Notes: generated from the sequence alone by a model not told the origin. DNA of 11,514 nt from Bacteroidia bacterium (GCA_025358395.1 JANYJT010000174.1:1-11514), one strand, 5' to 3'; counted from the stretch's first letter, positions 1 to 9,478 are shown. Translations and numbers: made by a program.

Positions 1-35
1 CACTTTCCACTTTCCCTATTTCATTTTCAAATTTG

Positions 36-384
36 TTATTCCACAACTATTAAAAGGTATTTCGATGCTTTCCAGAATTCTACCGGATTGTCGATTATAA
101 GGCTTTCAACCGTCTTTTTTGCCGTCATCAAAAAATGGTATGAACCATCTGGATGGAAGGAGACCATTTTTGCCTTTTTGGTGTTCAGTGCTAATGTCGC
201 AAACTCGCGGATGTCAATTTTTATAAAATAATTGCGGTTAAAATCTTTCTTCTTTTTAAGTTTTACCCATGCCTAAAACGCTGCCTTCTTTTTCAATCAC
301 ATTCTTTTCGTTGAGTTCTTTCATGGTTCCGAAGGCATAAAAAGCACTGTTAATGGATACTTTTTGTGCCTCAATAACTGTATT
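36..384 (-). pseudogene. Frameshifted C-terminal remnant of a conserved Bacteroidota protein of unknown function
   Basis: Two minus-strand reading frames join into one protein-like tail. The first, from about 384 to 256, reads NTVIEAQKVSINSAFYAFGT and then a KELNEKN segment and GSVLGMGK before stopping at TAA 258-256. The second takes over at about 260, reads LKKKKDFNRNYFIKIDIREF, then KKAKMVSFHPDGSYHF and EFWKASKYLLIVVE, and stops at TAA 38-36. Removing one A from the AAAA run at 264-261 fuses them without loss, so a single-base insertion explains the break. The combined pattern (FGTxKEL, GxGK, DFN, KIDI, KKAK, HPxGSY, FWxxSKYL) resembles the C-terminal domain of Bacteroidota secreted or lipoprotein-like proteins as I recall them; I know of no assigned function. 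No plausible start codon or N-terminal half is present: upstream the frame runs into the hairpin at 433-470 and a TAA near 481. A sequencing error could explain the frameshift but not the missing N-terminus. Confidence 0.6.
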
Positions 385-432
385 TTTTTTCTTATAACAC
401 CATTTGTTATTACTTTTGAAAGTCAATAAAAC

Positions 433-470
433 AAGAACAGCTTCCCATACAATCGAGGGAAGCTGTTCTT
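433..470 (-). terminator. Strong hairpin terminator after the sigma factor gene
   Basis: Positions 433-446 and 457-470 are perfect 14-bp inverted repeats (AAGAACAGCTTCCC and its complement) around a 10-nt loop. On the minus strand the stem is followed by TTGTTTTATT, a U-rich tail, and it begins 20 nt past the stop of the sigma factor gene. The plus-strand side is also T-containing but less regular (TTTGAAACGCTTTT), so weak bidirectional action is possible although no plus-strand gene is present. Confidence 0.75.
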
Positions 471-490
471 TGAAACGCTTTTACTAAAAT

Positions 491-997
491 CTAATTCACA
501 TACTCGCTTAAACAACGGCATAATTTCTTTCTAGTGAAGAAAATCCTGCTTTTGACTGTTCCCAAAGGAAGCTCAAGTCTTTCCGCAATTTCCTTGTATT
601 TATAGCCATTTAAAAATAATTGAAAAGGAACCCTGAATTCCTCCTCCAATAATGCAATTTTTTTATATATCTCCTTTTCAGAATGAATTGAATCAACAGA
701 TGGGTAAAAATCATCTTTTGTAAATGACATATGCAATCTGTTTGATTGACTTTCGAGTGTGGTTTTTGCCTTTATATTTCTCCTGTATTCATTGATAAAC
801 GTATTCTTCATGATGGTATAAACCCAGGCCATCAAATTGGTGTCGGCAGAAAATTTGCTTTGGTACGTCAAAGCCCTCAAATAGGTCTCCTGGACAAGGT
901 CATGTGCTTTGTCCGAGTTGCACGTTAAACTGAGCGCAAAATAAAACATTTTAGTCTCCAATCCTGTTAAAGAATTTTGAAATTGAATTGTTGTCAT
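491..997 (-). CDS. ECF-type RNA polymerase sigma factor (sigma-70 family)
   Basis: The 168-residue product has the two-domain layout of extracytoplasmic-function sigma factors. Sigma region 2 spans roughly residues 14-75, with the core-binding helix DLVQETYLRAL (33-43) and the WVYTIMKNTFINEYRR segment (58-73) that melts and reads the -10 element. A poorly conserved linker covers about 76-110. Region 4 (about 115-160) carries the helix-turn-helix YKEIAERLELPLGTVKSRIF that recognises the -35 element. The length is normal for the group. The ATG at 997 fits the usual N-terminus, and a promoter-like element lies about 60 bp upstream. No anti-sigma gene is adjacent: the next sequence downstream is a terminator and a pseudogene, so its regulation cannot be read from context. 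It is predicted to direct core polymerase to a small regulon that cannot be inferred here. The family call is firm; the target genes and signal are unknown. Confidence 0.93.
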   Translation of the reverse strand: MTTIQFQNSLTGLETKMFYFALSLTCNSDKAHDLVQETYLRALTYQSKFSADTNLMAWVYTIMKNTFINEYRRNIKAKTTLESQSNRLHMSFTKDDFYPSVDSIHSEKEIYKKIALLEEEFRVPFQLFLNGYKYKEIAERLELPLGTVKSRIFFTRKKLCRCLSEYVN

Positions 998-1020
998 GGT
1001 TTAAAGTTTAGGTTTCAATG

Positions 1021-1069
1021 ATCAAATAATACTCTATAGTTATCAAATTGTATTTCAAAGCTATCAAAT
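1021..1069. repeat. Three ATCAAAT heptamers at exact 21-bp spacing over the sigma-factor promoter
   Basis: ATCAAAT occurs at 1021-1027, 1042-1048 and 1063-1069, each start 21 bp from the next, which places them on the same face of the helix two turns apart. The sequence between copies is not conserved. They overlap and follow the predicted promoter of the sigma factor gene, so they may be regulator-binding sites. A fourth unphased copy is at 1238-1244. Chance occurrence in AT-rich DNA remains possible. Confidence 0.5.
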
Positions 1070-1087
1070 GAAATCTAATTATCCAAA
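1056..1087 (-). promoter_or_regulatory. Predicted Bacteroidota-type promoter for the sigma factor gene
   Basis: On the minus strand, TTTG (1087-1084) is followed after 20 nt by TAGCTTTG (1063-1056). This matches the TTTG-N19/20-TAnnTTTG form described for the primary sigma factor of Bacteroidota. Transcription would begin near 1049, giving a leader of about 50 nt before the ATG at 997. It is the only intergenic match to both elements that I found in the window. The AT-richness of the region lowers certainty. Confidence 0.5.
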
Positions 1088-1267
1088 ATTGTTTACATAT
1101 TGTTTTTCAATTTAACTTAATCATTCTAAATAAGAATAAACATAATAGTCAGATAATAAATGAAATATAAAAATATATTATGTTAATTATAAATTACTTT
1201 TAACATTAATATTTTATCCCAATAGCCATTTATACTTATCAAATAAGTCATTTGATTTAACTATTAT

Positions 1268-1299
1268 AAAAAAAAAGCCCGGAACAATTGTCCGGGCTT
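1268..1299 (-). terminator. Intrinsic terminator after the carboxynorspermidine dehydrogenase gene
   Basis: On the minus strand a 9-bp stem AAGCCCGGA/TCCGGGCTT (1299-1291 with 1283-1275) around a 7-nt loop is followed by a run of T residues (1276-1268). It begins 17 nt past the stop of the dehydrogenase gene. The GC-rich stem and uninterrupted T-run make this the clearest rho-independent terminator in the window. It marks the end of the transcription unit that includes the dehydrogenase and possibly the ATP synthase genes. Confidence 0.92.
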
Positions 1300-1316
1300 A
1301 TCATAAATTATAATCT

Positions 1317-2513
1317 TCAGTCAAATTCCAAATCGACGTCAAACAATTCGTACCAAGGAAGTCCATAATTGTTCAATGCCTTCATAAATGGATCCGGATC
1401 AAATTCTTCAACATTGAATACACCGGCTTTTTTCCATTTTCCTTCAAGGTACATCATCGCACCGATCATGGCTGGTACCCCGGTAGTATAACTAATGGCC
1501 TGGGTTCCAGTTTCAGCAAAAGCGGCTTCATGACTACAGTTATTGTACACGTAATAACATACCTCTTTGCCATCTTTCAGTCCCTTGATCCGACATCCAA
1601 TCGACGTTTCTCCGGTATAATTTGCGCCTAGCTCTTCAGGTTTAGGCAGGACTGCCTTTAAAAACTGAATGGGGACAATTTCTTTGCCTTCATAATTAAT
1701 TGGTTGAATACCAGCCATTCCAATGTTCTGAATAACCCGCAAATGAGTAAGATATTCCTGACCAAATGTCATCCAGAACCGAGCCCTGCGGATCGTTGGG
1801 AAATTTTTAACAAGTGATTCCAACTCCTCATGAAATATAAGGTATGATTCTTTTTCCCCTATTCGGGGATAAGTAAGCGGTTGGTGGATTTCATGCGGTT
1901 CAGTCATAACCCATTGGCCGTTTTCCCAATATTTCCCTTTTTGAGTTACCTCTCTGATATTGATTTCCGGATTAAAATTGGTAGCAAATGCTTTCCCATG
2001 GTTTCCTGCATTGCAATCAACAATATCAAGGTATTGGATTTCATCAAAATGATGTTTGGCAGCATAAGCCGTATAGACACCTGAAACACCTGGATCGAAA
2101 CCGCAACCAAGAATGGCTGTTAATCCGGCCTTTTCAAATTTCTCTCTGTAGGCCCATTGCCATTTGTATTCGAATTTTGCCTCATCGAGAGGTTCATAAT
2201 TCGCTGTATCCAAATAGGAGACTCCTGTTTCGAGGCAAGCATCCATAATCGTCAGATCCTGATAAGGCAAGGCGACATTGACAACAAGATCAGGCATAAA
2301 TGACCTGATTAGCTCAACAAGCTCAGGAACATTATCTGCATTGACTTGAGCTGTTTTGACAAGTTTACTGCCTATTCTTGATGCAATTGAGTCACATTTG
2401 GATTTTGTTCTGCTGGCGAGTAGAATTTCAGAAAAAACTTCCGGCAATTCTGCCATTTTATGAGCCACGACAGTACCAACACCACCCGCGCCAATGATCA
2501 TAACTTTTCCCAT
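1317..2513 (-). CDS. Carboxynorspermidine/carboxyspermidine dehydrogenase (saccharopine dehydrogenase family)
   Basis: The 398-residue product begins with a Rossmann dinucleotide-binding motif, GAGGVG at residues 8-13, followed by the ASRT turn that usually contacts NADP(H). Further segments characteristic of this subgroup of the saccharopine dehydrogenase fold are YLDTANYE, YREKFEKAGLTAILGCGFDPGVS, DCNAGNHGKAFATNFNPEIN, NNCSHEAAF and QAISYTTGVPA. From memory these closely parallel the Vibrio carboxynorspermidine dehydrogenase. Enzymes of this type reductively condense a diamine (putrescine, or diaminopropane in Vibrio) with L-aspartate beta-semialdehyde, giving carboxyspermidine or carboxynorspermidine, which a partner decarboxylase converts to the triamine. 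Because aguA and aguB in this window make putrescine, carboxyspermidine is the likelier product. The decarboxylase is not in the window. The ATG at 2513 fits the family N-terminus. The gene follows atpC after 81 bp and is closed by a strong terminator. True saccharopine or lysine dehydrogenase activity is less likely. Confidence 0.9.
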   Translation of the reverse strand: MGKVMIIGAGGVGTVVAHKMAELPEVFSEILLASRTKSKCDSIASRIGSKLVKTAQVNADNVPELVELIRSFMPDLVVNVALPYQDLTIMDACLETGVSYLDTANYEPLDEAKFEYKWQWAYREKFEKAGLTAILGCGFDPGVSGVYTAYAAKHHFDEIQYLDIVDCNAGNHGKAFATNFNPEINIREVTQKGKYWENGQWVMTEPHEIHQPLTYPRIGEKESYLIFHEELESLVKNFPTIRRARFWMTFGQEYLTHLRVIQNIGMAGIQPINYEGKEIVPIQFLKAVLPKPEELGANYTGETSIGCRIKGLKDGKEVCYYVYNNCSHEAAFAETGTQAISYTTGVPAMIGAMMYLEGKWKKAGVFNVEEFDPDPFMKALNNYGLPWYELFDVDLEFD

Positions 2514-2594
2514 CGCAAATAATTTTTTAATTAAATTGAGAACCTGATTTAAATTTTAAATTCTTCATCCACAGGTTATCCGGTAGAATTCTAT

Positions 2595-2846
2595 TCAGTC
2601 CAATCCTGAAGTATCAACCAGAATTACGATATTATTACTTTTTATTTCCACAACCCCTCCCTTTATCTCAAAAAAGAGGATGTTACCATTGGGTTCTTTA
2701 ACCTTGATTTTTCCTTCCATGAGTGTTGAAATGGTGGGTGCGTGGTTCATCAGAACCTCAAAGGAGCCATTAGTTCCGGGAAGTTGAACTAAATCTGTTT
2801 CTCCGGCAAAAAGCTTTTTTTCAGGGGTAATGATTTCCAAGTACAT
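2595..2846 (-). CDS. atpC: F1Fo ATP synthase subunit epsilon, short form
   Basis: The 83-residue product is the N-terminal beta-sandwich of the F1 epsilon subunit, part of the central stalk linking gamma to the c-ring. Recognisable segments are the LEIITPEKKLF start, the LPGTNGSFEVLMNHAPTIS stretch, and a second half ending in ILVDTSGLD. The C-terminal helical hairpin of roughly 50 residues, which in many bacteria can inhibit ATP hydrolysis, is absent. The ORF ends cleanly in TGA, and downstream DNA shows no helical remnant, so this is a naturally short form as in other Bacteroidota and Chlorobi rather than a truncation. An out-of-frame ATG lies 4 nt upstream of the ATG at 2846. It is 30 bp from atpD, so the two are almost certainly co-transcribed. 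Confidence 0.95.
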   Translation of the reverse strand: MYLEIITPEKKLFAGETDLVQLPGTNGSFEVLMNHAPTISTLMEGKIKVKEPNGNILFFEIKGGVVEIKSNNIVILVDTSGLD

Positions 2847-2876
2847 ACATCAAATATTTGAGATAGTGCAATACAA

Positions 2877-4415
<1,539 letters not shown>

Positions 4416-4451
4416 TTAATTAGAATTTTCCTTGTATCAAATACTTTTTGT

Positions 4452-5348
4452 TTAACCCTTCAAAGCATTGGCTCCGCTTACTATCTCGAGAATTTCTCCG
4501 GTAATGGCAGATTGTCTGGCTTTGTTGTATTGAAGATTTAAGTCACGAACCAATTCGGAAGCATTGTCTGTTGCTTTATGCATAGCGGTCATTCTTGCAC
4601 CATGTTCGGAGGCCACAGAATCTAACATTGCTTTAAAAAATTGAATTTTAAGTGATTTTGGTATGACTGTTCCCATAATTTCATTTACGTCCGGCTCGAA
4701 AATATAGTCGCTGAAATAATGGTGTAAATCATCCGGGTTCAGTTTCTCTTCTTTTATCTCAACCGGCAAAAACTGTTCGACTGTTACTTTTTGTACAGCT
4801 GCATTCTTAAACTGATTGTATACCAGATCGATATGGTCATATTCACAGTTTTCAAATGAATTCATCAAGTCCTGGGCTACCTTTTCGGCGCTACTGTAAT
4901 TGAGTCCGTCATACAACTGATGTAACGTTCCTGAAACCGGAATATTTTTAACTTTGAGAACATCTGCTCCCTTTTTTCCGATTGCGAGCAGATCAACCAT
5001 GCCATTTTGAAAAGAATGGGAATAAGTCGTTGAAAGCAATTCTTCTACTTTCTTGACAATATTTGCATTAAAACCTCCACACAGACCCCGGTTTGATGTT
5101 ATTGCAACTAACAGGACTTTTTTAACCTCTTTGTGTTCAGCATATTTATTTTCGAAATCAGCTGCTCCATTCTGATTGATAAGATTGACCAAAATGTCAT
5201 GCAGTTTTTCTGCATAGGGTCTTATCTGGATAATGGCATCCTGAGCTTTACGAAGCTTAGCAGCAGAAACCATTTTCATGGCTCTAGTGACTTGTTGTGT
5301 CGACTTTACCGAAACAATCCGGAGTCGCATCTCCTTTAAATTCGCCAT
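4452..5348 (-). CDS. atpG: F1Fo ATP synthase subunit gamma
   Basis: The 298-residue product is the rotor shaft of F1. The two conserved ends that form its antiparallel coiled coil are present: an N-terminal helix with MRLRIVSVKSTQQVTRAMKM followed by VSAAKLRKAQ, and a C-terminal helix with ARMTAMHKATDNASELVRDL, LQYNKARQSAITGEILEIVSGANAL. The central Rossmann-like domain contains ITSNRGLCGGFNANI. Length is slightly above the E. coli protein and normal for the group. The ATG at 5348 fits the MANLKEMRLRI start. It sits 30 bp after atpA and 66 bp before atpD. Confidence 0.98.
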   Translation of the reverse strand: MANLKEMRLRIVSVKSTQQVTRAMKMVSAAKLRKAQDAIIQIRPYAEKLHDILVNLINQNGAADFENKYAEHKEVKKVLLVAITSNRGLCGGFNANIVKKVEELLSTTYSHSFQNGMVDLLAIGKKGADVLKVKNIPVSGTLHQLYDGLNYSSAEKVAQDLMNSFENCEYDHIDLVYNQFKNAAVQKVTVEQFLPVEIKEEKLNPDDLHHYFSDYIFEPDVNEIMGTVIPKSLKIQFFKAMLDSVASEHGARMTAMHKATDNASELVRDLNLQYNKARQSAITGEILEIVSGANALKG

Positions 5349-5378
5349 CTGACCGCTTTTTTCTTCGAAACCTTCATG

Positions 5379-6959
5379 TTAATATACAAAATTTTGAACC
5401 GTTTTTTGGGCTGCCAACTCTAATGTCTGCGTAATCTCATCGTTAAGAATTCCCTGGCTCAATTGTTGCAATACTTGTGGATATTGGTTTGAAAGCAGTT
5501 GCAAATATTCCTTTTCGAAATCCTTGATTCTTTCTTTGGGTACATCCATCAGCAATCCCTGGGTACCACAATAAAGAATGGCAATTTGCTCGTCAACAGG
5601 CATTGGTGATGCACTTCCTTGTTTAAGGATCTCCACATTCCGGGTACCTTTTTCGAGTACCGATTTGGTGGCAGCATCCAGATCCGATCCAAATTTCGAA
5701 AATGCCTCCAGTTCCCTGAATTCAGCTTGCGAAAGTTTTAGTGTGCCTGCAACCTTTTTCATGGCTTTAATCTGGGCATTTCCACCAACACGAGAGACGG
5801 AAATACCTACGTTAATGGCTGGCCTGATGCCTGCATTAAAAAGGTGGGATTCCAGAAATATCTGACCATCAGTGATGGAGATAACATTTGTTGGTATATA
5901 AGCCGAGACGTCACCATCTTGAGTCTCAATGATTGGCAGCGCAGTAAGTGAACCGCCTCCTTTTACAAGATGTCGTATGGATTCCGGGATATCGTTCATT
6001 TGCTGAGCCACCGCCAACGTTTGGTTGATCTTTGCCGAACGCTCGAGCAACCTGGAATGCAGGTAAAAAATATCCCCGGGATAGGCTTCCCGACCAGGTG
6101 GTCTGCGAAGTAACAATGATACCTCACGGTAAGAAACTGCCTGCTTGGAAAGGTCATCATAAACGATCAAAGCCGCATTGCCGCAATCCCTGAAAAATTC
6201 ACCAATAGCGGCACCGGCAAATGGCGCATAAAATTGCAAAGCTGCCGGATCTGAGGCTGTAGACATCACAATAACCGTATAATCCATGGCACCATGTTCC
6301 TGAAGCGTTTTTGCAATATTAGCCACGGTGGATCCTTTCTGACCAATGGCAACATAAATGCAATAAACAGGTTCACCTTTTTTGAAATATTCCTTCTGAT
6401 TGATTATGGTATCAATGGCAATTGTGGTTTTTCCGGTTTGACGGTCACCAATGATCAATTCCCTCTGACCTCTACCTATCGGAATCATCGAGTCAATTGC
6501 CTTTATCCCTGTTTGCAATGGTTCAGAAACAGGTTGCCGGTAGATGACACTGGGCGCCTTTCTTTCAAGAGGCATTTCATACAGTGTTCCTGGAATTGGC
6601 CCCTTTCCATCTACTGGCTCTCCCAAAGTATTGATAACACGGCCCAGAAGTCCATCACCAACCTGAATCGAAGCAATTCTATTTGAACGCTTTACGCTGT
6701 CACCCTCTTTAATTTTTTCTGTTGGTCCTAAAAGTACGCATCCAACGTTATCCTCTTCAAGGTTCAAAACGATTCCCATGACTCCACTATCGAACTCAAC
6801 CATTTCATTTGATTGAACATTGGACAGTCCATAGACCCTTGCAATACCATCTCCTACCTGCAAAACAGTACCTACCTCTTCGAGTTCAGCAACGGTTTTG
6901 AAGCCATCGAGCTGTTGTTTTAAAATTTCAGATACTTCAGCAGGTTTTAATCCAGCCAT
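5379..6959 (-). CDS. atpA: F1Fo ATP synthase subunit alpha
   Basis: The 526-residue product is the non-catalytic nucleotide-binding F1 subunit that alternates with beta in the hexamer. The N-terminal barrel contains [15 protein letters not shown] (31-45). Walker A is GDRQTGKT (171-178), the Walker B region is [13 protein letters not shown] (about 262-274), and the arginine finger is R390 within [12 protein letters not shown]. The [20 protein letters not shown] and [20 protein letters not shown] blocks are intact. Between residues about 312 and 335 ([20 protein letters not shown] and following) the chain is longer than in E. coli-type alpha, again consistent with Bacteroidota. It starts at ATG 6959, only 10 bp after atpH, and is followed by atpG after 30 bp. 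Confidence 0.99.
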   Translation of the reverse strand: MAGLKPAEVSEILKQQLDGFKTVAELEEVGTVLQVGDGIARVYGLSNVQSNEMVEFDSGVMGIVLNLEEDNVGCVLLGPTEKIKEGDSVKRSNRIASIQVGDGLLGRVINTLGEPVDGKGPIPGTLYEMPLERKAPSVIYRQPVSEPLQTGIKAIDSMIPIGRGQRELIIGDRQTGKTTIAIDTIINQKEYFKKGEPVYCIYVAIGQKGSTVANIAKTLQEHGAMDYTVIVMSTASDPAALQFYAPFAGAAIGEFFRDCGNAALIVYDDLSKQAVSYREVSLLLRRPPGREAYPGDIFYLHSRLLERSAKINQTLAVAQQMNDIPESIRHLVKGGGSLTALPIIETQDGDVSAYIPTNVISITDGQIFLESHLFNAGIRPAINVGISVSRVGGNAQIKAMKKVAGTLKLSQAEFRELEAFSKFGSDLDAATKSVLEKGTRNVEILKQGSASPMPVDEQIAILYCGTQGLLMDVPKERIKDFEKEYLQLLSNQYPQVLQQLSQGILNDEITQTLELAAQKTVQNFVY

Positions 6960-6969
6960 AATCTTCTAT

Positions 6970-7518
6970 TTAATTTTTAATAAAACTTACAAATTCTCTT
7001 TTCATCTTTTTTAGTTGGGTCGATACAGAGGCATCCAACTGAAGATCTTCTACCTTTAAAATAAAGCCGCCAAGCAGTTTTTCATCAACAGAAGCCAATA
7101 CTTCTGCTTTGCTGCCAAAATGAGACTGAATCAACTGATTAAACTGCTTCAATTGTGCTGTATCCAATTCTATCGCAGTGACTAATTTGGCGGATTTTAT
7201 GCCAGTTAGTTTGCTGTACAGTGACTGAAAATTCAGGCAGATCTCAAGTAAAAAGAGTTCACGACTGTTCTTCAGAAGTAAATGAAGAAAGTCAAGAGTC
7301 AGCCTGTTGCATTGATCTTTGAATATATTATCCAGAAAAGTCCCCTTTTCCTTTGTCTTAACCACAGGACTTGACAGTAACTCCTTGAGTCTAGGTTGAG
7401 TTTGAAGGAGGTTCAGCAAGAAGTCAATATCTTTCTTAATAGCATCCAACAAATTTCGTTCGACTGCAGAAGAAAAAAGTGCCTTGGCGTAACGAACTGA
7501 TATTTTACTCTCGTTCAA
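6970..7518 (-). CDS. atpH: F1Fo ATP synthase subunit delta, TTG start
   Basis: The 182-residue product is the delta/OSCP subunit that ties the peripheral stalk to the top of F1. It has the family N-terminus SVRYAKALFSSAVERNLL and the C-terminal strand-forming segment DEKLLGGFILKVEDLQLDASVSTQLKKM. Length is typical. The start is a TTG codon (7518-7516) placed directly after the atpF TAA with no intervening base. No ATG lies nearby upstream, and starting later would remove conserved residues. No Shine-Dalgarno sequence is visible, so translation probably depends on ribosomes finishing atpF. It is followed by atpA after 10 bp. Confidence 0.96.
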   Translation of the reverse strand: MNESKISVRYAKALFSSAVERNLLDAIKKDIDFLLNLLQTQPRLKELLSSPVVKTKEKGTFLDNIFKDQCNRLTLDFLHLLLKNSRELFLLEICLNFQSLYSKLTGIKSAKLVTAIELDTAQLKQFNQLIQSHFGSKAEVLASVDEKLLGGFILKVEDLQLDASVSTQLKKMKREFVSFIKN

Positions 7519-8013
7519 TTAATTTAATTTTATGTTATCCAAATAGTTACTTACTAATTCTTTCTGTTTTTTATCGTCTGAAAGATGTTCTTTGAGGATT
7601 TTCTCTGCTATTTCGATGGAGAAGGTAGAAATCACAGCCTTCATCTCATTAACTGCCTCAGTTCTTTCCCGGGCGATAGCGGATTTGGCCTCTTCCATTA
7701 CTTTATTAGCCTCTGCAACTGCTAAATTCTTAGCATCACGAACAATGGAATCTTTCAATTCTCTAGCCTCCTTAACGATTCTTTCTCTTTCCAGCAAAGT
7801 TTCCTTGAGTAATTTCTCGTTTCCTGCCTGCAATTTCAGCATTTCACTTTTTGCAGTTTCAGCAGATTGCAGTGCCTTTTCAATTGAATCCTCCCGAGCA
7901 GAAAGTGCTTGTAAGATAGGCTTCCATGCAAATTTCTTGAGTAAGAATATCAAGAGCGAAAAGGAGAGCACCATCCAAAACAACAGACCAAAATCAGGCA
8001 TTACCAAACCCAT
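7519..8013 (-). CDS. atpF: F1Fo ATP synthase subunit b
   Basis: The 164-residue product is the b subunit of the peripheral stalk. A single N-terminal membrane helix (about residues 8-26, FGLLFWMVLSFSLLIFLLKK) is followed by the conserved FAWKPILQAL and then a long charged, alanine-rich helix to the C-terminus that dimerises and binds delta. The ATG at 8013 gives the N-terminus MGLVMPDFG, which lines up with family members; a second in-frame ATG at 8001 is possible but less likely. One b gene is present with no b-prime copy, so a homodimer is expected. It ends flush against the atpH start codon and follows atpE by 39 bp. Confidence 0.97.
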   Translation of the reverse strand: MGLVMPDFGLLFWMVLSFSLLIFLLKKFAWKPILQALSAREDSIEKALQSAETAKSEMLKLQAGNEKLLKETLLERERIVKEARELKDSIVRDAKNLAVAEANKVMEEAKSAIARERTEAVNEMKAVISTFSIEIAEKILKEHLSDDKKQKELVSNYLDNIKLN

Positions 8014-8052
8014 AGGATAGAATTTTAATTAATATTTATGGCAAGGAAAACA

Positions 8053-8322
<270 letters not shown>

Positions 8323-8371
8323 TTAAAGTTATTAAATTGCTTAATATGAATAGTTTAAATTAAAAAATTAA

Positions 8372-9478
8372 TTAATGACTTTTTTCTGCATGCTCTTCAT
8401 GCTGTTCAAGAGCCATGCCAATGTACAGCGCAGACAGCAGTGTGAAAACATATGCCTGAATAAAGGCGACCAATAATTCGAGCAACAACATAAAAATTGC
8501 AAAGAGAACCGTAATTACAGATACTCCGTAACCTGCAAAAACGCTTTTCTCCCCGAAGATAAAGATCAAACTGTAGAAACCAAGTGCAATAATATGACCC
8601 GCAGTGATGTTGGCAAAAAGTCGCACCATTAACACAAATGGCTTGGTGAAAACACCCATAATTTCAACAAAAGGCATTAGCGGTATAGGTAGCTTAAGCC
8701 ACCAGGGAATACCAGGGGCATTTACAAGGTGAGTATAATAATCTTTCGATCCACTAAACAAAATAATCGCAAAAGAGAACAAAGCCAACACCAGGGTGAC
8801 AGCAATATTTCCAGTAAGGTTCGCCCCTCCTGGCAAAATGGGTACAAGTCCCATTAAATTATTGATCAGAATAAAGAAAAAAACAGTTAATAAATAAGGA
8901 AGGTATTTATGATATTTCTCTTCCCCGATAGAAGCTTTAACTACATCGTCCCGCACGAAAATGACTATCGGTTCCAACCAGCTCTGAATTCCCTTTGGTG
9001 GTCTGTCATAACCATTCTTGTACCTCTTGGCAATGTTGATGAATATTAAAAGTAATAAGATTATACTGGCAAATAATGAGACAACATTCTTGGTAATTGA
9101 AATATCGAAAGGTCTTGATTCTGAACCATCAGCGGCCAATTCCACAACCTTTCCCTTGTATTTTGACTCTTCGCCTGCAATTCGAAAGCCTGAATAGCTG
9201 ATCGTTCCGTGGTGAAATTTGCCGGAAATAAAAAAATGAAAACCTGTTTGCTGACTATAGAGAATTACTGGCAAAGGAACACTTATATGAGTTGTTCCAA
9301 TTTTAGCAATATGCCACTCATAGGAGTCGGCAATGTGCTCCATGATGAGTTTGCTCGCATTAAATTTTTCGGTGGCAGGTTCAGTACCAGCAACTGCCTG
9401 TTCCTCTGCATTTGATTTCAAAAATGAGGACAAAACTAAAGCGCAGAGTATGAACAGTATTCTAAAAACTTTCAGCAT
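8372..9478 (-). CDS. atpB: F1Fo ATP synthase subunit a with signal peptide and exported N-terminal domain
   Basis: The product is the stator half-channel subunit that passes ions to the c-ring. I start it at ATG 9478 (368 residues), which gives a classical signal peptide: MLKVFR, a hydrophobic core ILFILCALVLSSFL, and a likely cleavage site after SNA (22-24). An upstream in-frame TTG at 9499 would add seven charged residues and fits worse. Residues about 25-128 form an exported domain with no counterpart in E. coli AtpB. The membrane part begins near residue 131 and contains INNLMGLVPILPGG, the essential arginine R286 in FVLMVRLFANITAGH, and Q341 in VAFIQAYVFTLLSALYIGMA. The tail is histidine- and glutamate-rich. 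Family length in Bacteroidota is similar. It follows the AtpI-like gene by 31 bp. Confidence 0.97.
   Translation of the reverse strand: MLKVFRILFILCALVLSSFLKSNAEEQAVAGTEPATEKFNASKLIMEHIADSYEWHIAKIGTTHISVPLPVILYSQQTGFHFFISGKFHHGTISYSGFRIAGEESKYKGKVVELAADGSESRPFDISITKNVVSLFASIILLLLIFINIAKRYKNGYDRPPKGIQSWLEPIVIFVRDDVVKASIGEEKYHKYLPYLLTVFFFILINNLMGLVPILPGGANLTGNIAVTLVLALFSFAIILFSGSKDYYTHLVNAPGIPWWLKLPIPLMPFVEIMGVFTKPFVLMVRLFANITAGHIIALGFYSLIFIFGEKSVFAGYGVSVITVLFAIFMLLLELLVAFIQAYVFTLLSALYIGMALEQHEEHAEKSH

Larger units (their letters stand above)
998..1316. other. AT-rich intergenic region between the dehydrogenase and sigma factor genes
   Basis: This stretch of about 320 bp has no credible coding frame on either strand. 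Its right end (1268-1299) holds the terminator of the upstream dehydrogenase gene. Its left part (1021-1087) holds the sigma-factor promoter and the phased heptamers. The middle, about 1090-1260, is extremely rich in A and T with frequent stops in all frames. I see no tRNA, riboswitch or other structured RNA there. Confidence 0.8.

Noticed and set aside
1..15. Tandem CACTTTC heptamers at the window edge
   Set aside because: Only two copies are visible and the edge cuts the context, so a repeat array cannot be supported.
746..928. Small plus-strand frame inside the sigma factor gene
   Set aside because: It is antisense to conserved sigma region 2 and has no domain or start signal.
2541..2577. 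Inverted repeat AACCTG/CAGGTT with an inner A/T palindrome between atpC and the dehydrogenase gene
   Set aside because: The stem is only 6 bp around a 25-nt interval and has no T-run; too weak to call a terminator.
7592..8020. Open frame of 142 codons on the plus strand
   Set aside because: It is antisense to atpF; its Ser/Ala-rich composition is what the complement of a Glu/Lys/Ala-rich helix gives.
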